Below, piece by piece: positions 46,452 to 55,474 of a stretch of DNA of 64,000 nt. The notes under the pieces are model-generated. The model was not told the origin of the DNA. It saw only the letters and a list, made by a program, of their open reading frames with translations, and did no database searches. The first letter of the stretch is position 1; each line of letters starts with the position of its first letter. The position numbers and the translations under genes were made by a program. This stretch comes from Dysgonomonas gadei ATCC BAA-286 (GTDB lineage Bacteria; Bacteroidota; Bacteroidia; Bacteroidales; Dysgonomonadaceae), in assembly GCF_000213555.1 (NCBI RefSeq), contig NZ_GL891988.1, positions 62,001-126,000 on the forward strand. The letters are read 5' to 3'.

Positions 46452-47756
46452 ATGAGCAAAGAAAAGATAACTAAGATCAGTGCTTATACTGGCATATCGA
46501 TTGTTGTTGCGAATATGATTGGAACCGGGGCTTTCACAAGTCTCGGGTTTCAACTCGAAAGTATCACAAATACAGCCTCAATTATTACCCTATGGATACT
46601 TGGCGGCATATTGGCATTATGTGGAGCATTTAGCTATGCCGAGGTTGGAACTTTCTTTAAGAAATCGGGAGGTGAGTATACCTTTCTTTCCGGAATATAT
46701 CATCCCGTAATAGGATATTTGTCCGGGTGGATATCGTTAACTGTAGGTTTTGCTGCTCCCATAGCATTGTCAGCTTTAGCTTTTACTGAATATTTTCCTG
46801 TCAAAACCGGGTATCCCCAAATAATCTGTATTGCTCTCATTGCAATAATAACATTAATACATAGTCGTAATCTGAATTCAAGTTCTAAGTTTCAGAATAT
46901 AACTACTTTTTTTAAAGTATTCTTAATTCTGGTTATTATACTGGTAGGAGTAATAGTCCCAACCGAACCTAATAATGCAATTAGTTTTGAATCGTCATAT
47001 GTGAATGAAATTACATCAGCGACATTTGCTGTTTCATTTATATATGTTACTTATTCTTATTCAGGGTGGAATGCTGCTGCATATATAACTGAAGAATTTA
47101 AAACCCCTCAAAGATCTCTACCTATTGCATTGATTGGAGGAACTTTAATTGTTACAATCTTATATACGTTGCTACAGATTACTTTCCTTAGTCATGTGCC
47201 CTTATCAGAATTAGTGGGGAAATTGAATATTGGAACCATTACCAGTGAATATATGCTAGGACCCGGATTTGCGAAAATATTCAGCACCGGAATTTCACTT
47301 TTGCTTATTTCCGGTATTAGTGCTATGGTATGGGTTGGCCCCAGAGTTACAGCAAGTATATCTGAAAGACATCATCTATGGCGGTATTTTAAAAATAACT
47401 CAAAAGGAATTCCTGTAAAAGCGCTATGGTTGCAGTTCACTATTAGTTCTATATTAATTATTACCGGAACATTTAATCAAATAATGATTTATTGCGGTAT
47501 ATTGCTCACCTTCTCTTCTTTATTGGTTATTGTGGGAGTGTTTATCTTAAGATATCGGAATAGAGGGAAGGTTATAGAAGGCTATAAGAGTCCATTTTTC
47601 CCTTTTTTTCAAATTATATTTGCAATAGTGGCTATCTGGATGATTGTATTCGCTTTCCTTAATAACACTTATGAGAGCTTAGCCGGATTAATAAATGTTA
47701 TATTGGGATTGGCAACTTATTTTATTAAACCTAAGAAATGCCCGAATAAAATATAA
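46452..47756 (+). CDS. APC-superfamily amino-acid permease
   Basis: 434-aa inner-membrane transporter with about 12 helices. The start at the ATG 46452 is used in place of a TTG one codon earlier. The N-terminal unwound-helix motif is VANMIGTGAFTSLGFQL (about residues 18-34), and the family segment YSGWNAAAYITEEFKTPQR is near residue 200. Such proteins import or exchange amino acids. It sits 18 bp after the peptidase-associated lipoprotein gene and ends before a strong terminator, so it belongs to this cluster and may take up released amino acids. Confidence 0.87.
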   Translation: MSKEKITKISAYTGISIVVANMIGTGAFTSLGFQLESITNTASIITLWILGGILALCGAFSYAEVGTFFKKSGGEYTFLSGIYHPVIGYLSGWISLTVGFAAPIALSALAFTEYFPVKTGYPQIICIALIAIITLIHSRNLNSSSKFQNITTFFKVFLILVIILVGVIVPTEPNNAISFESSYVNEITSATFAVSFIYVTYSYSGWNAAAYITEEFKTPQRSLPIALIGGTLIVTILYTLLQITFLSHVPLSELVGKLNIGTITSEYMLGPGFAKIFSTGISLLLISGISAMVWVGPRVTASISERHHLWRYFKNNSKGIPVKALWLQFTISSILIITGTFNQIMIYCGILLTFSSLLVIVGVFILRYRNRGKVIEGYKSPFFPFFQIIFAIVAIWMIVFAFLNNTYESLAGLINVILGLATYFIKPKKCPNKI

Positions 47757-47809
47757 TCGGGAGTTCCTCCTAATAGTATTGTCGGATTGTAAGATTATGA
47801 GTTATAAAA

Positions 47810-47843
47810 AAGGAGGCCCAATACATTTGTATTGGGCCTCCTT
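47810..47843. terminator. Bidirectional terminator between permease and fimbrial genes
   Basis: Perfect 15-bp stem AAGGAGGCCCAATAC with a 4-nt loop (ATTT), preceded by an A run and followed by CTTCT. It separates the convergent permease and fimbrial lipoprotein genes. Confidence 0.9.
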
Positions 47844-47863
47844 CTGATATTGAAAAAATAATC

Positions 47864-49000
47864 TTATTCGAATACTCTGGTCTGTGAAATAGTCAAAGCC
47901 CAGGGTGCAACTGTAATCTGTACATTCAATGATGAAGGAGCTTCGGAACTGAATGGATTACTTGTACCTAAACCTTTTACTACAGTCTTGATGTTATATG
48001 TATTGTTTCGTTTTACATATTGGTGGCTGTTAGAACCTCCGCCTGATACAGAAGAGTTAGTTCCTTCCAGGTTTATAATTACAGGGAAGTATGTGTAGCC
48101 GTTAGCATCGACACGTCCGGGTACATTATTGATGTATTTGTTGCTTTGTTTAACTTTAGTTCTCAATACGATCATTGTAGGGTATATCTTACTTTCTACC
48201 GGCTGATTTTCGTAAAGATAGAAATATGTGTTATTATTCGACGCCGTTGAAGTTAAGAAGTTTTCAGCACCGGATAATATTGTGCTTGTTGAAGGATATA
48301 AGTCCCCGTTTCCTGAAAATCCCTGATAATAATCAACAGGTAAAGATGAAAGAGAAGGGCTGGTAACATTGGAGTTACGCACAGCATTCAGGATGAAAGC
48401 AGTTGGCTCTTCGAAAGTATATTCGGAACTTTGCCATTGCATATCTTCTATTTTTACTCTTGCAGCTAATCTGCTAAGGACAAATGTATGAGGCTCCAGA
48501 GAAGTACCATCGGACGGATTTGTAGAGTAACCTAAATAATTTTTACCCGGAACAACGGAGATTTCAGTCACATCTGTCGACATTGTCAGTTGGCCGTTTT
48601 CTTTTTCATTTTTAAGATCCGATGTTATTTTTTGCAGTTCGCTAAGAGTTTTTACAGATGATACATCTCCTGCGTAGTTAGCCAGGACGAATACTTTCTT
48701 AGACCCACTTGTTACAGCGATGTTGTCCAGCTTTGTTATACTGTTGTTTTGGCTTGTAAGGCTTTTTAGAGCTTCGAGTGTCCCGTCGGCATTAAAAACA
48801 AACGCATCTAATTTGAGCACTTTATCTTCCTGAGTAGGATTGCCTGAAGCTTTGGTTTGTGATGTTCCTGAAATTTGTAAACTTATGCTTGCTTTTTGTC
48901 CTGCTACTACAACAGGCGCATCGCTTTCTTCTATTTTATCGCATGACACAGAGAGAAGTGCAATAATAATTGCAAATAGAAATAGTTTTTTTGAATTCAT
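47864..49000 (-). CDS. FimA/Mfa1-type fimbrial subunit lipoprotein
   Basis: 378-aa protein. The start at 49000 gives MNSKKLFLFAIIIALLSVSC with lipid Cys20; an 18-residue longer frame is rejected. The N-terminal domain has the family pattern (ASISLQISGTSQTKA, LDAFVFNADGTLEALKS, KKVFVLANYAG). The C-terminal part ends NVQITVAPWALTISQTRVFE, like the donor-strand region of type V pilins. Such lipoproteins are cleaved by a gingipain-like protease and assembled by strand exchange at the surface. No anchor or tip gene lies beside it, so it is a lone subunit. Confidence 0.85.
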   Translation of the reverse strand: MNSKKLFLFAIIIALLSVSCDKIEESDAPVVVAGQKASISLQISGTSQTKASGNPTQEDKVLKLDAFVFNADGTLEALKSLTSQNNSITKLDNIAVTSGSKKVFVLANYAGDVSSVKTLSELQKITSDLKNEKENGQLTMSTDVTEISVVPGKNYLGYSTNPSDGTSLEPHTFVLSRLAARVKIEDMQWQSSEYTFEEPTAFILNAVRNSNVTSPSLSSLPVDYYQGFSGNGDLYPSTSTILSGAENFLTSTASNNNTYFYLYENQPVESKIYPTMIVLRTKVKQSNKYINNVPGRVDANGYTYFPVIINLEGTNSSVSGGGSNSHQYVKRNNTYNIKTVVKGLGTSNPFSSEAPSSLNVQITVAPWALTISQTRVFE

Positions 49001-49190
49001 TTTGAATAGGTTTAATAGATACTTTTTTGATTTTCCTTGTGAGTTTTGAGACAATGACTTTCCTGAGATGAATGGCCGGTTCTTCTCTGCTCCTTTTTTA
49101 ACGGATTCGGAAAATATTCTCTTTTATAATTTGTAAAGAGGGTTACAGTTTGTCCGCAAAAATCAATGTGCTTATACTTACATTACAGCA

Positions 49191-49259
49191 CAAAAGTAAT
49201 GCGAATACTTATGCCACATAATAAGAAAAAGGGACAAAATATCTATTAAAAGGGACAAA
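49191..49259 (-). promoter_or_regulatory. Fimbrial promoter with tandem AraC-type half-sites
   Basis: On the minus strand the -7 box is TACTTTTG (49191-49198). Upstream of it are two direct repeats AAAAGGGACAAA at 49227-49238 and 49248-49259, 21 bp apart, which is two helical turns. AraC proteins typically bind such repeats at activated promoters, and the AraC gene ends 11 bp away. Confidence 0.6.
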
Positions 49260-49270
49260 GATAGAAACGT

Positions 49271-50134
49271 CTATTTGCTTAGTAATTTAGCCTTTAAGTT
49301 ATGTTTGTCGCAAAACTGAAGAAGCTCTGCCATATTAGAGAAGTGGAATTCAGACAGGATAGTATCTATCGATACGGTTTGATGAGCCAGATAATATTCC
49401 AGCCCTTTTACTTTCTGAAGTACAATCCATTTATGAGGGGTGGTCCCGAATTCGGATTTAAATTTTCTCGTAAATGTTTTGGTAGTCATAAAGCAGTTCT
49501 CAGCCAGGCTTTTTACCGTGCTGTTATGTGTGTAATTAGTTAGTACACCTATCCTGAAATGATTCTGGCTAAGTAGTACTGGAGAGAAGAAAGCAGCAAG
49601 AGTCTGCTTGTCATATAATGTGCGCATCAGGAAGACAAACTCTTTTTTCTTGATATCATATACATATTTTGAGAATATCTTATTTCGTCTGTAATAGATA
49701 ATTCCCGATAAGAAATAACGTAAGGTCTTTTTTATGAGTAATTTATTTAATTCTATAGGATCGGGGGCATATAGTGACACTATCTGATTCAGTAAAACCT
49801 GGTCGATAAACGGGAGAAGGTTGTCTGATTTTAACTCGATATATATGGTACTTTCTTTAGTGACACTTTTGTATGGACCGAATACTTTGGATATAAAAAA
49901 CATACTGTTGTCATCGAATAACTTATGCTCAGAATCGTCTTTCTGAACCAGTATCTTGCCTTTCATCACAAAGATGATACTGTTTTCGCCGGGTATGCCT
50001 ATTGTGAATTCTTTTTCATTATCTATATAATGTACCTTAAATGAATCATCTTTTTCTAAAGGTAAAATATAGTTTTGTTGAGTATTCTCATATTCGGTCA
50101 AGGCTTTTTCTAGATTAGGAGTTGGTATGGTCAT
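49271..50134 (-). CDS. AraC-family regulator upstream of the fimbrial gene
   Basis: 287-aa protein. The C-terminal 90 residues carry a helix-turn-helix pair (STVKSLAENCFMTTKTFTRKFKSEFGTTPHKW and VSIDTILSEFHFSNMAELLQF). The second motif is degenerate against the usual AraC pattern. The N-terminal half is cupin-like (TIGIPGENSIIFVMKGKILVQ). It is transcribed towards the fimbrial gene, whose promoter carries two tandem repeats, so it is probably its activator. Confidence 0.82.
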   Translation of the reverse strand: MTIPTPNLEKALTEYENTQQNYILPLEKDDSFKVHYIDNEKEFTIGIPGENSIIFVMKGKILVQKDDSEHKLFDDNSMFFISKVFGPYKSVTKESTIYIELKSDNLLPFIDQVLLNQIVSLYAPDPIELNKLLIKKTLRYFLSGIIYYRRNKIFSKYVYDIKKKEFVFLMRTLYDKQTLAAFFSPVLLSQNHFRIGVLTNYTHNSTVKSLAENCFMTTKTFTRKFKSEFGTTPHKWIVLQKVKGLEYYLAHQTVSIDTILSEFHFSNMAELLQFCDKHNLKAKLLSK

Positions 50135-50177
50135 ATATGTAATTTGAACGTATTTACTTCTTTAACAATCGATAAAT

Positions 50178-50402
50178 ATGGAATGTTCTGGTTCAGGATT
50201 AGGTTCCTTGGCTATTTTTATCTTATTTGTGATCTGGCAGATTGCTTGTGTTCTGATTATCAGTTGTATATATTTTTGGAGGGAGTTTCGTTTTAGAATG
50301 TCTGCCATCCTTTATTCCTCTAATTTTGATACAGAATTTCTTTTTATCCTGGTAAGAGAATGTATACTAGAAAAAACAAAATCATCCGTATTCTTAATTT
50401 AA
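50178..50402 (+). CDS. Doubtful small membrane-protein frame
   Basis: 74-codon frame starting ATG at 50178. The N-terminal half has one hydrophobic helix (LAIFILFVIWQIACVLIISCIYFW). The C-terminus runs into the terminator hairpin at 50380-50416, where the stop codon lies. It could be a small membrane peptide, but codon usage and family support are absent. Confidence 0.25.
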   Translation: MECSGSGLGSLAIFILFVIWQIACVLIISCIYFWREFRFRMSAILYSSNFDTEFLFILVRECILEKTKSSVFLI

Positions 50403-50416
50403 GAATACGGATGATT
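50380..50416. terminator. Intrinsic terminator after hisS
   Basis: Perfect 17-bp stem (AATCATCCGTATTCTTA and its complement) around a 3-nt loop at 50397-50399, 34 bp beyond the leftward hisS stop. Confidence 0.85.
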
Positions 50417-50450
50417 ATCTAAATCGTATAATTTTATTGTCAGCTTTTTC

Positions 50451-51815
50451 TTATATCCGTGATATACTTAATATACATTCCTCGAGGCTCAATAAATCTT
50501 GCTCTCCGGTCACCATATTTTTAAGTGTTATTTTACCTTCGTTCATTTCGTTTTCCCCGATAATGGCTACATAAGGGATTTTATTGGAATCAGCGTATGA
50601 CATTTGTTTTTTCATTTTAGACTGCTCCGGATAAATTTCGGTAGATATATTTGCCTGACGCATTTTGGTGATTAGAGGTAATATATAAGTTTCCTCCTTT
50701 TCTCCGAAGTTAACAAAAAGTACCTGTGTATTCTGGATTGAATCTTTCGGATACAAATCCAATTGGTTCAATACATCGAAGATACGGTCTGCTCCGAAAG
50801 AGAAACCCACCCCGGATACACCGGGCAAACCGAATATTCCGGTCAGGTTATCGTAACGTCCTCCGCCTGTGATGCTTCCCATTTGTACATCCAGCGCTTT
50901 TACTTCAATGATCGCTCCTGTATAATAGTTTAATCCGCGGGCAAGGGTTAAATCCAAATCCAGTTCGGAGCGAATGCCTATAATTTTTAGTCTGTTGAGA
51001 ATAAAGCCTAGTTCATCAACACCCTTTATTCCTGTATCAGAGTCTTTAAGTACTGTTTTTAGTGTATCGAGCTTTTCCCCATTACTGCCCTGTAGCAAGA
51101 TAATCGGCTGAAGCTGCTCAATAGCTTTCTGAGGAATACCCTTCGAAGCCAGTTCTTCATTTACCTTTTGCAGACCGATTTTGTCCAGTTTATCTATGGC
51201 AACTGTAATATCTGTGATCTTATCCGACTCACCTATAATTTCGGCTATGCCCGACAGTATTTTGCGGTTGTTCAGCTTTATGCATACCCTGATACCAAAG
51301 CGGTTGAATACTTCATCTATAATTTGTATCAGCTCCACTTCATTGATAAGCGAATCAGAACCGATAATGTCGGCATCGCACTGGAAAAATTCGCGATAGC
51401 GTCCTTTTTGCGGCCGGTCGGCGCGCCATACAGGCTGTATCTGATAACGCCTGAAAGGAAAAGTTATCTCGTTGCGGTGCATCACCACATAGCGGGCAAA
51501 GGGTACGGTGAGGTCGTAACGAAGTCCTTTCTCACTCAGTCTGGTTGCAAGACGGTTTACGTTTCTTTCCGACAGTTCTTCATCAGAAATATCTTTCAGG
51601 TAATCGCCTGAGTTCAGTATCTTAAACAGTAGTTTGTCGCCCTCTTCTCCATATTTGCCCAGTAATGTAGACAGGTTCTCCATGGCCGGGGTTTCTATCT
51701 GACGGAAACCATACAGTTTAAACACTTCACGGATGGTATTGAAGATATAGTTGCGTTTTGCCATTTCTTCCGGCGAAAAATCTCTTGTTCCTTTCGGGAT
51801 AGACGGTTGTGACAT
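50451..51815 (-). CDS. hisS: Histidyl-tRNA synthetase
   Basis: 454-aa class II aminoacyl-tRNA synthetase that charges tRNA-His. The start at 51815 (MSQPSIPKGTRDFSPEEMAKRN) matches the family N-terminus; a 13-residue longer frame is rejected. Motif 2 is FRRYQIQPVWRADRPQKGRY and the histidine-binding loop is LARGLNYYTGAIIEV. GGGRYDNLTGIFG is motif 3-like, and the C-terminal anticodon-binding domain ends the protein. It is transcribed alone between a terminator and repeat tract C. Confidence 0.96.
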   Translation of the reverse strand: MSQPSIPKGTRDFSPEEMAKRNYIFNTIREVFKLYGFRQIETPAMENLSTLLGKYGEEGDKLLFKILNSGDYLKDISDEELSERNVNRLATRLSEKGLRYDLTVPFARYVVMHRNEITFPFRRYQIQPVWRADRPQKGRYREFFQCDADIIGSDSLINEVELIQIIDEVFNRFGIRVCIKLNNRKILSGIAEIIGESDKITDITVAIDKLDKIGLQKVNEELASKGIPQKAIEQLQPIILLQGSNGEKLDTLKTVLKDSDTGIKGVDELGFILNRLKIIGIRSELDLDLTLARGLNYYTGAIIEVKALDVQMGSITGGGRYDNLTGIFGLPGVSGVGFSFGADRIFDVLNQLDLYPKDSIQNTQVLFVNFGEKEETYILPLITKMRQANISTEIYPEQSKMKKQMSYADSNKIPYVAIIGENEMNEGKITLKNMVTGEQDLLSLEECILSISRI

Positions 51816-51851
51816 AGTTTTACTGTTGATATGCATTATATTATTAAGTTG

Positions 51852-51859
51852 CAAAGATA
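51852..51859 (-). promoter_or_regulatory. hisS promoter -7 box
   Basis: The minus strand reads TATCTTTG, an exact match to TAnnTTTG, 37 bp upstream of the hisS start. A -33 element at the expected distance is not clear. Confidence 0.5.
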
Positions 51860-51918
51860 GGATTTTTTTAGTAATCAGTCATGCATCAGGATAAGCGGGA
51901 TTTTGTTTTTTCAAAAGA

Positions 51919-52233
51919 AGTTTATCTATACAATAAGCTGTTAGCCAAAAGTTCTTTGAAGTGTTGGATTTAGTATTTAAAATTTAATGTTTAAGAATTC
52001 AATAATTAAAATGCGTAAAAGTTGTCACCTTTGTTACTTTTTATATAGTGTTCTTTGTGTAAATCTTTGTGCCCCTTGTGGTAAAGAGTTTTCAACTACT
52101 AACTACACGAAGGGAATCACAAAGGGCACAAAGGCTGAAAAGACTGTTACTTTTGTTACCTTTTTTTGAAAGTTACAAGTTACTAGAAAGGCATTGTTAA
52201 CTGATAACTGACGCAAGTGTTACCTTTTTTACT
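51919..52233 (+). repeat. Noncoding mosaic repeat tract C
   Basis: The gene-free interval 51860-52399 contains the head module (GTTTATCTATACA, AGCTGTTAGCC, AGTTCTTTGAA) at 51919-51960. GTTACC-type motifs are at 52021-52042, 52144-52167 and about 52217. A palindromic cassette lies between them (CTTTGTGCCCCTTGTGGT at about 52064-52081, inverted near 52117-52133). A 60-codon frame across it is repeat-derived. The cassette content differs from tracts A and B, but the motif order is kept. Confidence 0.65.
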
Positions 52234-52399
52234 ATTGAATGTCGATTTAGGATTTTTTTTTGTCAATCATTGTCCGGTAATATTCTACTTGTTAATCTAT
52301 GTTTAATTAATGGGGCTAAATCTTTCCGTAAAGCATATTCGTTATATTTTTGCATATAGGTAGCAGACAACTGCACAATATCCTTAGACAAGAAATAGA

Positions 52400-55300
52400 A
52401 TGAACATCAAATATATAACAGCACTGGCTGTATCATTTACAGTTCTTTGCTCATTCGGACCAGTCACCGAAAATAAAAAAAAGACCCCGACACTCTACAA
52501 AACAGCCGACCCTGTAAAGATGAACAGATGGGTAGACTCTGTATATAATCAAATGTCGACGGAGGAGCGTATAGGGCAATTGTTTATGCCTGTCGTAGCA
52601 GGCGATAATACAGATGCTAACAAAAGAAGGATGCTTTCATTGGTGAACGACCAACATGTAGGAGGTATCCTCTTTTCGAAAGGTACTCCCGTCAATCAGG
52701 CGGAACTGACCAATCAGGCACAAGGTAGCGCGAAAGTCCCTCTTATGATTTCTCTCGACGGAGAATGGGGATTATCCATGCGCTTGTCCAATACAATCCG
52801 TTTTCCCCGGAATATGATGCTGGGCGCAATACAAAACGATTCCCTGCTTTACTATTACGGGTTGGAGGTTGCCCGCCAGTGCAGATTGATGGGAATTCAT
52901 GTGAATTTTGCTCCGGCTATGGATGTAAACAGTAATCCGGCAAACCCGGTTATAGGCAATCGCTCGTTTGGGGAAGATCCGGGCAATGTGTCCAAACTTG
53001 GAGTGATGTATGCAAAAGGATTGGAGGCGGGAGGAGTAATGGCCGTAGCGAAACACTTTCCCGGGCATGGTGATACATCTACTGATTCGCACAAAGTACT
53101 GCCCTTGATAACACATGACAAGGATCGGTTGGAAGATGTAGAATTTAAGCCGTTCAGGGAGTATATACAAAACGGCCTTTCGGGAATGATGATCGCTCAT
53201 CTGAATATTCCGGCGTTGGACGATAAAAAACAGCCGAGTTCTTTGTCAGAATCAATAGTTACCGGCCTGCTTCAGGAGGAACTCGGTTTCTCCGGACTTA
53301 TATTTACCGACGGGTTACAGATGAAAGGGGTTTCCGGCGAAGAAAATTACTGTGTAAGGGCATTGCAGGCAGGAAATGATATATTAGTAGGGCCGCTGAA
53401 CCCGGTAAAGGATTATGAATCCGTAAAAAAAGCCGTGGAAGATAAAGTCCTCAGCGAAGACTTAATAGCTGTCAAGTGTAAAAAGATTCTGGCTTATAAA
53501 TATATTTTAGGTGTGAAAGATACCAGACCTATAGATACAAACGGACTGATACAACATTTGAATACATCCCATGGCGAATGGATCAACCGGGAGTTGCACA
53601 AGGGTGCTGTAACATTATTGAAAGATGATCAGAAGATCATCCCCCTGAAAGAACTGGATAAGCGAAAGATTGTGGCTGTTTCGATCGGGGAACGGGCGGA
53701 TAATACTTTTCATAATACATTGAAGTTATATGCGGATGTAACTTGTTTTAGTGTAGCCAATGGTGACGAGTTATTAAAGTTGAAAGATAAATTAGCACCG
53801 TTCAATACGATTATTGTTTCTGTTTATAATAACAGGGGGAACGCGAATACTGCGATTCAGTCTGTTGGCCAGGGAAAAGAGACAATTATGGCATTCTTTA
53901 TTGTTCCCTACCGTATGTCTTCTTATGCTGCGTCTGCCAAAGCTGCCGATGGGGTTATCCTTGCCTATGAAAACTCTGATCTGGCGCAGGATTATGCCGC
54001 TCAGGCGATATTTGGCGGGAATAAGGTCGATGGTAAAATACCTGTAACGGTAAAAGGGCTGTTTAAAGAAGGAAAGGGTATCGATATAAAAAAGACCAGG
54101 CTTAGCTATGATATGCCTGAAGCTGCCGGGATCTCTTCCGGGCGGTTTAGCAAAATAGATACAATAGTACAGGAAGGGATAAAGGCGCAGGCTTACCCCG
54201 GTTGTCAGGTATTGATCGCCAAAGACGGTATCGTGGTATATAACCGCTCGTTCGGTTCGTTCGAATATAACGGAAACCGTAAAGTGACAAATGATGATAT
54301 TTACGATTTGGCATCTATGACCAAGGCTACTGCTACAGTGCCCGCTATTATGAAGCTGTATGACGAATCGAAGATAAAACTGAGTACGCCGGTCAGCACC
54401 TATGTGCCTGTGTTGAAGGGGACGGATAAGTCACAGATAACCATTCGTCAGGCGTTGTTGCATGAGACAGGTCTTACATCTTTCATTCCGTACTATATGG
54501 ATGCCATTGATAAATCGAGCTATGACGGGAAGCTGTTTAACCGGAACCGCACGAGCCTTTATTCTGCATTATTCGATTCCAATACATGGGCGCGTACAGA
54601 TTATAAATATAAATCTAATTTAGTATCCACAACCGAAAAAGCAGGTTATGTCCCTCTGGCTGACGGATTGTTTGTAAATAAGGCTTATAACGATACGATT
54701 ATAGCGGCTATAGCTAGTTCTAAGTTAAGGCCGAGGAAAACCTATTTGTATAGCTGCCTCAATTTTATGTTATTGAAAGAAGTGGTGGAAAAAGTGTCGA
54801 AGGAAGATTTGAATTCTTTTGTACAGGATAATTTCTTTAGCAAACTGGGATCTGTTACATCGACTTATACCCCTCTCAAGAAGTTTGATAAGAGCCGTAT
54901 TGTACCTACCGAACAGGATGATTTTCTTCGTAAGCAGTTAATTCAGGGATATGTACATGACGAAGGAGCTGCTTTTATGGGTGGTATTTCAGGAAATGCA
55001 GGGCTGTTTTCCAATGCGAATGATTTGGCTAAGTTATATCAGATGTGGCTTAATAAAGGAGAATATGGAGGAGAAGAATATTTGTCGGAAAAAACCTGGC
55101 AGCTATTCACCAAAACGAAAAGCGCGACCTCACGCCGGGGATTAGGCTTTGATAAACCGGAAATGCGAACTAATAAGTCCGGCCCTACATCGGCAAGTGC
55201 GCCTGCAAGTGTGTATGGTCATACAGGATTCACAGGAACTTGCTTCTGGATAGACCCAGATAATGATTTAATTTTCATATTTTTGTCTAACAGAATAAAC

Positions 55301-55474
55301 GACAAGCGTACACATAAGCAGCTTATGAGCATGAATATCCGCGAACGCATACAGGAGGAAATGTACAGGGCAACAAGAAAAGGTGGAGGTTTGTCTGAAC
55401 TGACAGAATCAACTAATATAAATACTAATACTAATATCGACACTGATGACGACGACCAGACTGACGCTGAATGA
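52400..55474 (+). CDS. GH3 beta-N-acetylglucosaminidase fused to a serine hydrolase (beta-lactamase fold)
   Basis: 1024-aa two-domain exported protein with a signal sequence in the first 20 residues. Residues 40-390 are a NagZ-like GH3 domain with the loop KHFPGHGDTSTDSH (218-231) and nucleophile Asp304 in FTDGLQMKG. A GH3 C-terminal domain follows (about 395-560). From about 580 there is a class C beta-lactamase/esterase-like domain with SMTK (639-642), a YSCLN motif (784-788) and HTGFTGT. The pairing suggests processing of peptidoglycan or muropeptides in the periplasm. The C-terminus overlaps the next gene by 29 bp. Confidence 0.9.
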   Translation: MNIKYITALAVSFTVLCSFGPVTENKKKTPTLYKTADPVKMNRWVDSVYNQMSTEERIGQLFMPVVAGDNTDANKRRMLSLVNDQHVGGILFSKGTPVNQAELTNQAQGSAKVPLMISLDGEWGLSMRLSNTIRFPRNMMLGAIQNDSLLYYYGLEVARQCRLMGIHVNFAPAMDVNSNPANPVIGNRSFGEDPGNVSKLGVMYAKGLEAGGVMAVAKHFPGHGDTSTDSHKVLPLITHDKDRLEDVEFKPFREYIQNGLSGMMIAHLNIPALDDKKQPSSLSESIVTGLLQEELGFSGLIFTDGLQMKGVSGEENYCVRALQAGNDILVGPLNPVKDYESVKKAVEDKVLSEDLIAVKCKKILAYKYILGVKDTRPIDTNGLIQHLNTSHGEWINRELHKGAVTLLKDDQKIIPLKELDKRKIVAVSIGERADNTFHNTLKLYADVTCFSVANGDELLKLKDKLAPFNTIIVSVYNNRGNANTAIQSVGQGKETIMAFFIVPYRMSSYAASAKAADGVILAYENSDLAQDYAAQAIFGGNKVDGKIPVTVKGLFKEGKGIDIKKTRLSYDMPEAAGISSGRFSKIDTIVQEGIKAQAYPGCQVLIAKDGIVVYNRSFGSFEYNGNRKVTNDDIYDLASMTKATATVPAIMKLYDESKIKLSTPVSTYVPVLKGTDKSQITIRQALLHETGLTSFIPYYMDAIDKSSYDGKLFNRNRTSLYSALFDSNTWARTDYKYKSNLVSTTEKAGYVPLADGLFVNKAYNDTIIAAIASSKLRPRKTYLYSCLNFMLLKEVVEKVSKEDLNSFVQDNFFSKLGSVTSTYTPLKKFDKSRIVPTEQDDFLRKQLIQGYVHDEGAAFMGGISGNAGLFSNANDLAKLYQMWLNKGEYGGEEYLSEKTWQLFTKTKSATSRRGLGFDKPEMRTNKSGPTSASAPASVYGHTGFTGTCFWIDPDNDLIFIFLSNRINDKRTHKQLMSMNIRERIQEEMYRATRKGGGLSELTESTNINTNTNIDTDDDDQTDAE

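Noticed and set aside
51987..52169. 60-codon plus-strand frame in tract C (contains TTNYTKGITKGTKA)
   Set aside because: This is the translation of the CTTTGTGCCCCTTGTGGT palindrome and the GTTACC motifs; such frames occur as spurious annotations in repeat regions.
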